From contig OY744607.1 of assembly GCA_963556255.1 (NCBI GenBank), positions 48,785,346 to 48,849,345 on the forward strand: DNA of 64,000 bases. The letters run 5' to 3'. The DNA comes from Allolobophora icterica (taxonomy: Eukaryota; Annelida; Clitellata; Crassiclitellata; Lumbricidae). A program made the position numbers and the translations under genes. Under the pieces are notes generated by a model. That model had not been told where the DNA came from and did no database searches. It saw only the letters and a program-made list of their open reading frames with translations. Below are positions 46,226 through 64,000 of this stretch, in pieces. Position 1 is the stretch's first letter, and every line of letters begins with the position of its first letter.

Positions 46226-47784
46226 GGGTTACAATACACTTTAGATCCCAAGATGATTTTGTGGAAAAATTTAAACACCACAAGAATTCGACAGTTGAAC
46301 TAGAGCTGAATGCTTTAACAAAGCTCTAGTGTACATTCTTACGTGCTGTGATACGATAGTAAATTAAATGAACTGATAACTTTGTGTCTAAAATTTATTG
46401 CATAGAAGTTTGTTCACAACAGTTCGTTACATTATGGTATGTTTTAAAATGATATTTCTTAATAGTGGTCGTCTACTGATGCCTTGAGCTTTACAATGGC
46501 GCTATAGAAGTGATTAGATGTTGGGACTGTCAAATGATGGGAATCAGGGTGAGAATTGTCAGAGGTTCGACCCCCTAGTCTTTCTGAGGACTCCTCAGTT
46601 GTCTTTATTGCACATTCCAGGGGTCATTTCCAACCCCCTCAGTTGTGCTAGTGTGATTATAGTTTGCATATATTTTAGCATTTTCTTTCACAAATCGCTT
46701 TGTGGTTTACTAACAAGGTACATGTAATGCTCTCGTTTATTGTGAGATTTGTGACCATGTGAATTGTATACTACTAAATTTGGTGATGTCATCACGAGGA
46801 GTTTAAGCTTTCTATTGCATCTTTGAATCTTCTCAGTTTTCAAAATACGGATAATATATTCAACTCCACATGGATCAAAGTCTAACCCCCCCCCCAGCCT
46901 TTTTTCTACAATTCTCGCTGATAGGAATATCGCGGTAGCTACGTGCTTAGCTTGTACGCGATTATTGACGCAAAATTTCCTACTCCCCAAGTCCCACTTG
47001 GATATCCCATTCCAAGGGCGTATAATTGTATTGGTCCGTGTTCAATCCCTCTACCCATCCAAGTCCAGGAATATGACATGAGCATGCTGGATGAGAAAAC
47101 GTTGACGGTTCAGCAAGGAATGACTGTTCAGAAGTTCATGCCATGGTGCATGTAGAATATGCAGAATTTACTATTGCAAGTTTTGAAACTCTGTCCGTCT
47201 GAAGCCTGGATGAAAGTAGAGGGAAGACGCTAATCATCCGCTTTATAACACGGCGTCGTTAAACAGACTTTCCACCTTTATGACAAAATCTGATTGAAGC
47301 CATTAATCCATGAACCATTTGGACTAGTGCCATGTACAATAATTTTCGTGAATAGAAAACATGAATATTTATATGGTGAGCTCCATCTAAAAATAGCACA
47401 CGCACGGCGTTGTCTCTGCCTGATCATGCCCAGTAGGCCTGAAGTAATTATAGACCGACTTTGGAGGAGCCTGGTAGGCCAAGGCACTTCTATCTACGGA
47501 GCGTCGTGAGTGACATGTTTATTGTAGCGCTACAATTTCTTCTGATACGTGTGACAAGCCGTCGATTCAAGAAAATTGAATTTCTTGTGTACGGGACGTC
47601 GACGGGTTTTCGCGACTTAAAATTCAACGAGTTATTTCAACTCGATGGACGCGAAGGAACACGCCCTCCTGACGCCTTTGGATATTGATCTGGAACCGAT
47701 TTTTGACCCACCTGTCGATTTTGTTTGACTATGTATAAGCTGGTTCCCGCGACTCCGATTTTCTGAGCGCTAACTTGGACTCTC

Positions 47785-48360
47785 GTACCATATGACATCT
47801 GTTGTTCATTCTCTACGCTGGCTTCCTGTCTGTGAGCGTGTCCGCGTCAAGCTGGCACTCCTCATGTAGGCCCTACAGAGCGCGTGCAGGTCATCTGCCA
47901 TCCTAGCAGTAGGGCCTATAGTCACACATGTGTGATAACAAAGATCCTTAGCGTCGCCTTTTATAATCTGGGACTGGCACTACCAGAGTACGAACAGTGG
48001 CGGATCGAGTTATCTACCATCCTACTTAATTATCGTCATGGTCACACCTTGCAACTCTGTTAAAGGTCGCTCATGTCTTCGATCATGCATCTGCTGGAAA
48101 GTATGCTGTTTATTTCTAGTTCAGTACGTCTTGTCTTTGTTAGGCGTTCATTCACAGTTGCCGGTCCCTCCATCTGGAACTCTACCTCCTTGTGTTCGCA
48201 ACTCTCTTAACGAGACTGTCTTTCGCTCTAAACTGAAAACTTACCTCTTCCAGTCTGCTTGTGTCTCTTAATGGTTGCCTGATTTCAATGCGCACTTCTG
48301 AACTTTGTAAGGAGGGCAATATCAAATTACAGTTACAAGTACTGTATTGTAGTGAATAAA
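47785..48360 (+). pseudogene. Decayed LINE C-terminus (CR1/L2-like)
   Basis: Fragments typical of the end of CR1/L2-type Pol are visible in shifting frames: SVVHSLRWLPVCERVRVKLALL at about 47795-47860, VAGPSIWNS near 48155, and PPCVRNSLNETVFRSKLKTYLFQ at 48185-48255. Frameshifts and stops separate them. The 3' part 'gagggcaatatcaaat' (about 48310) also occurs near 54985. Confidence 0.7.
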
Positions 48361-49156
48361 ATCGAAACAAATTTTGCGCGCACTGATACGTGTCACTTTT
48401 AAGACACCGTAGTACACCCAATTATAGATTGCTGGCCCATAGATTACTACGTGCAGGCCAGAGCCGAGCTGCGGCTTCGCGCCCACAGAAGTCTCAGAGT
48501 AAACCATGCTGTAGCCATGGACGTCGGTAGGCCTATAACAGCTCTGCTTCTACAGGCGTCTATGCTCTAGCCCAAAGACAAGACCTTGGCCCAAAGATAA
48601 GAGAAAGGAACTGGCTGATCATGTCATGCATAATTACGCGCTAACGAAGAACCCCGTTTTGGAGTTGTAGTTTAGCCTGGAACTAAGATTGCAATGTTAG
48701 TCCCAGGTTTAGCAATTTCAATTTATGCTCTTAGCGGCGTAGGCCTACCTAGTCAAGTGACGAAACTCGTCCCATTTGTGTAGTTAACTGGTGAAATGTT
48801 GACCATGAACTGTTGTAGTTGTGTTACAAAACAATAAGACTGATAGACTATGATAGTAATAATTAAAAATAATAATGTCGCAGAAAGAAGTAGCGCCTCC
48901 GAAAGCTGCAGGCGACTTTTTAAACAAGCTGCAGTGTTTAGCATGCATCATGATGCATGTGGCTTCATTTATTGTGGCGCAATATAAATGCCAAGTAATT
49001 TTACATGTAGTATAATCGTTGCTATTCTGAGCCGAGTAAGCCTCGTTCAGTTCGAACTCTATCGTAGGTCGAATATTTGAAGAGTCGTTTAGTCCCGGAT
49101 AACAATTCAACTCTGCGGACTCGCTTTCCACTGTCTGTCTCTGTTTCGATCGCTCC

Positions 49157-49241
<85 letters not shown>

Positions 49242-49745
49242 ATATCTCTCCTCTATCTGTCTGTTCTCTACCCATGGGCGTCCGCAGGAATGATTGTGGG
49301 GGGATCAAAATGACATTTTTACATTGAACGCTATTCATGAACACAGAACACGTGACAACTTTAAAAATAAATAATGGTAAAGGACTTGCCTAAATAATTA
49401 AGACTTATCGTTGTTTCGCATTGAAAAATGTGTTGGGACTCTTGTAATAATCACAATAATCAAAGAGTTTATGTTTGTAAAATATGCGCAAAATCCAGAG
49501 GGAGCAAATCCTCCCCTTGTTCCCATGTGCGGACGCCCATGTCTTTCTCTCCTCTGTCTGTCTTTCTGTCTCCTCTGTCTACCTGTCTGTTCGTCTGTCT
49601 CTGTCTCGTCTCTGTCTGTCTGTTTGTATGTTTGTCTGTCTGTTTGTATGTTTGTCTGCCTCTCTCTGTCTCTTTGTCTGTCTCTGTGTCTCTGTCTGTC
49701 TCTCTCTTTCCCTGTAAGTCTCTCTCTTTCCCTGTCTGTCTGTCT
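49157..49745 (+). repeat. (CTGT)n / (TCTG)n arrays, interrupted
   Basis: A pure CTGT array covers 49157-49239 and looser CT/CTGT-rich DNA resumes at 49545-49745. The element at 49273-49541 lies between them. Confidence 0.93.
49273..49541. mobile_element. hAT-type element, CATGGGCGTCCGCA ends
   Basis: Ends CATGGGCGTCCGCAGG and, reverse complemented, CATGGGCGTCCGCACA. The interior parallels 11814-12077 (for example 'aaaaataaataatggtaaaggactt'). The target duplication is unclear because both flanks are CT-rich simple sequence. Confidence 0.7.
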
Positions 49746-49993
49746 CCCTGTCTCCATCTATTCCTCACGTTATCCATCAACCTCTTCCTGTCTACGAACG
49801 TAGCTAACCATCTCCTTCCCCGACTCATTCTACTCCCAATCCGTCTTTCATTTTCTGTCAGTCCGTCTAAATCTGTCTGGGTCCGTCTCGCCATCCATCC
49901 ATCTCCGCCTCTGCCTTCTCCAATTTTACCGTCCTCTCCTCAACCACTCCCGATCCCAGCCAGGCCAGGCCAGGTCGGTAGCTTAATACTCGT

Positions 49994-50146
49994 CCATCTA
50001 AGGCCTTCGCAGAGACTTATATGGGCGCTGCAACTACGTTCTAGGGAGTCTGGAGTGAGGCAGGTCGGCTAGCTAGCGAGGCAGCCTAAGGCGGCTTCTG
50101 GCCGGCTCCCTTCTCTGCAGCGCCGGTTGTAACCGCTGAATAAAAG
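49994..50146 (+). promoter_or_regulatory. Actin promoter: CArG-like boxes and TATA-like box
   Basis: CCATCTAAGG (49994-50003) and ACTTATATGG (50015-50024) each match the SRF site CC(A/T)6GG at 9 of 10 positions. AATAAAAG (50139-50146) could be the TATA element, giving a start near 50170. Paired CArG sites upstream of TATA are usual for actin genes. This is motif inference only. Confidence 0.5.
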
Positions 50147-50240
50147 CAAACGGCTGAGGAACTTTTGCTGTCAGACGGTCTTTTGGTTGATTCTACGGTT
50201 TCTTGTGTTTGATTCTGAAAAAGAAAGAACAGAAGCCATC

Positions 50241-52125
<1,885 letters not shown>

Positions 52126-52420
52126 AGCACCACGGTTAGTTGTCGAATCATACGCGCCCACCTCTACTCGCACCCGAGCAATTACTCGACCGAATATTTT
52201 CGTTGCGCCCACTACTAGATCAGTTTAGTTAGCCGCCCTTTCGTTTTATTTTAAATGTCAGTAGGTCACGACGAATTGGTCGTTGTAAATTGACGATGTA
52301 CTAGTTTGGTTAAAATTTCGTCCTTAAACGAAAATGCGGGACTCTAGTCGAACTGATAGGCGCTGTCTACTAAAGTCAAGGCTGTTGCACGCTCAAGTAG
52401 ATTTAACCGGCCACTAAAGC

Positions 52421-52426
52421 AATAAA
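52421..52426 (+). terminator. Probable actin polyadenylation signal
   Basis: AATAAA about 295 bp after the actin stop, followed by a T-rich and GT-containing stretch (TTTTTAATTTGTTACAAGTTTG). Confidence 0.6.
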
Positions 52427-52939
52427 TTTTTAATTTGTTACAAGTTTGTTTTCATCTCTGTATTCAGCTTGGTCGGTGAAGGTACGCTGGAACCTTGTTA
52501 TATTAAAGGTTCCCGTCTATCCAGAAGAGGGCATAAGACATAGGCAGTAGCAACAACAGAAACACAACCACACACAGACATATAATTATAAGGATACAAG
52601 CACACAGACATGGACTTCCTATAGGATTATGAATTGTCTCTCGGGTAAGAATAACAGGTTAAACGGAATGAAAGGAATTTTCAACAAAAAACTAGTTTAA
52701 AACAGTATAATTTATCATGATATCTTAAATCATTTACAGAAACCTCTTAAATACATTTCAGAAATTATTGTTCTATGTGATAACCCTAAGTTTACCAAAA
52801 TGTCTTGTACACCAGAACTCAATATATTGAAACTCAATTTACATTTCCCTTAACAAAACTACTGCACCCAATTAAAACCATGACTAAAAAACATTTACGA
52901 TCTTAATAATATTATTATAGAACTTTTCAACATCATTTT

Positions 52940-53570
52940 ACACATTTAGCAGCAGGTTCAACAGGTGCAGTACACCACGGAATTTTGAACTTTTAAGAGT
53001 AAAGTTTCCTGGGAAAGTTACTTGTATATGCACTCTCAAGGTATGGCATGGTACAGCGTAACACAATAGGTCAATAATTAAATACCTCCGTTAACAATAG
53101 TTCTTCAAGGCATAGTCCTGTAGCTGTTACATCAAAGCAGTCAAGAGTCCAACGTTTCCTTGTAAAAATTTCCGGTATATGCACTGAAAGTCTGGCATCA
53201 GACTGGCATGGTATAGTGTAACACAATAGGTCAATAATTAATACCTCTTTCAACAACAGTTCGAGGTATGGTCCTACAACGGTTACAACAGAGCAATTCA
53301 GGGTCCAAAGTTTCTTGATAAAATCACTGGTAGATGCGTTGACAATGTATGGTGGTTCAACGTAACACAATAGTTCAATAATTAAATACCTCAGTTAACA
53401 ATAGTTCTTCAAGACATAGTCCTGCAGCTATTACATGTATCAAAGAAGTTACGAGTTAAGTTTCCTGGTAAAAATTACCGGTATATGCGCTATCAAAGTA
53501 TGGTATGGTACAACACAAAACAATATGTCAATTATTAAATACCTCTTTCAACAAGAATCCTTCGACATAA
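52940..53570 (+). repeat. Tandem repeat, unit about 145-160 bp, 3-4 copies
   Basis: The block 'acacaataggtcaataatta', then 'acctc.ttaacaatagttcttcaag', then 'aaaattaccggtatatgc' recurs with starts near 53060, 53221, 53365 and 53513. It lies between actin and the IDH gene, possibly in the IDH 3' region. Confidence 0.82.
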
Positions 53571-53704
53571 ATTATGGTTCTGCAGCTACTGGCTAGTTCA
53601 GCTGAAATACGTCTTGACAAAAGCAAAACAATAGGTGGACGTTTGTTGTGCGTATTATATTGGCGAGAAACACATGTTAGATACTGCACGATATGTAACT
53701 GCGA

Positions 53705-53860
53705 GGCACGACAGCTGACTGGTTAAACCCTTTTATAACACGGGTTTGAGTCTCAATCTGAGGCTGTAACTGTGTAGGGACCTTGAGCAGGTCCCTTCAA
53801 TAACAGTTTTTTCATCAGATTCTAACTTACAGACTGCATGCATAATATGCAATGCAATAT
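53705..53860 (+). mobile_element. SINE family B
   Basis: Head-like 'cagctgactggttaaacc', B box 'gggtttgagtctc', body 'gtgtagggaccttgagcaggtcc'. Confidence 0.65.
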
Positions 53861-54536
53861 AATAAAAATTATATCAATAATACAAAACAATACTAGCATA
53901 TAAATGGTAATATCGCTGCAGGTCACAGCACTGACTTAGGCAACAATAAGCACCAAACCACAACCAGAATGAATGACATTCAGCCTCTTATAGTAGTAAT
54001 GTACGAATTTATAAAGTACAAATTTTTATAGCACCCTTAGCAAATACAAGGCACCAATCAAGACACAATGGTGTAACCAAAGGAACAATCATAGGCAGCA
54101 TCGTTTAGAGGTTCCTAAATAGTTATACAAATTCACACGTACATACAGCAATAGAAGTCCCGAAAATGTGGTTAAAATGATGGTACACAGGATGTGGATT
54201 TGTTTGGGAGTCACTGGTTACTGGTTCATCCAATTCCATTGCAGTATAATGAAAGTGGCCCAAAGGAAATGCATGTTAAGGTCCCCACTTCCAACCACAA
54301 ATCGCCCCAGATTGTAGGACAATACACCTTAAATTCTATCACTGGTTCTAACACGACAACATAAATTACATAACACGTAATGCAACGACATTGAATAAAA
54401 CCTCTAAGACTGCCAGCGATACATAGACAAGAATGTGGAATATGGAAACTGACAGAATGGCATTATATGATTTATGTATATAAAAATATTCCTATCGTCA
54501 CAGGTGTGAAGAGGGATTTTCTTTGCCTTGGTCTAG

Positions 54537-63897
<9,361 letters not shown>

Positions 63898-64000
63898 TTT
63901 CGTCTGCCGGTTACGCACACTCAACCAACACCGCCTTCGACCAGCCCTACGTTAGGTAACTGCTCAAAGTCCGTCGGAATATTATGCGCTGGTTCCCTAC

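Larger units (their letters stand above)
45720..50240. other. Intergenic DNA between CUL1-like gene and actin
   Basis: It contains two hAT-type elements, a LINE remnant, (CTGT)n arrays and the actin promoter region. I saw no supported coding exon; frames between 46300 and 47700 match nothing I recognise. Confidence 0.5.

Noticed and set aside
46518..47690. Several 70-100 codon frames between the cullin and actin genes
   Set aside because: No domain, no codon bias and no splice-consistent chain. They are at the length expected by chance.

Overview
The window is animal nuclear DNA. It has spliced genes with GT-AG introns, many microsatellites, and a dense load of LINEs, tRNA-derived SINEs and short inverted-repeat DNA transposons. 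An invertebrate deuterostome is the best guess, possibly an echinoderm. The reasons are the gene set and an intact retrotransposon of the Gmr1 type, which has been described mainly from deuterostomes. The species cannot be fixed from sequence alone.

Layout. At 1-558 lie an (ATGT)n microsatellite and a LINE 3' end. At 559-7756 is a complete Gmr1-like Ty3/gypsy retrotransposon on the minus strand: 727-bp LTRs that read as identical, a CTTTG target-site duplication, and one 1675-codon Gag-Pol frame with integrase placed before reverse transcriptase. At 7757-10047 is gene-free DNA with a cluster of the palindrome TAGGCCTA. At 10048-14380 (+) is RNPS1, a splicing and exon-junction-complex factor in six coding exons whose start codon is split by an intron. 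At 17820-39305 (-) is a 21-exon SUN-domain gene of the LINC complex. Its exon chain keeps phase throughout and gives 911 codons; its introns hold two truncated RTE LINEs, several hAT-type elements and two piggyBac-type elements. At 43399-45719 (+) is a single long exon for a divergent CUL1-like cullin, probably an old retrogene. At 50241-52125 (+) is a two-exon actin gene with a TATA-like and CArG-like upstream region. At 54537-63897 (-) is a 12-exon NADP-dependent isocitrate dehydrogenase gene (409 aa, IDH1-like).

The host genes are unrelated housekeeping or cytoskeletal loci: RNA processing, nuclear envelope to cytoskeleton coupling, ubiquitin ligase scaffold, actin and NADPH supply. They do not form one system. 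The distinctive content is the mobile DNA. I count about a dozen non-autonomous hAT-type elements with 8-bp duplications (five to six of them exact), two piggyBac-type elements at TTAA, one long-inverted-repeat element, two tRNA-headed SINE families, and the full Gmr1-like element.

Exon coordinates were derived by hand from splice signals, phase and family knowledge. No alignment or transcript data were available.
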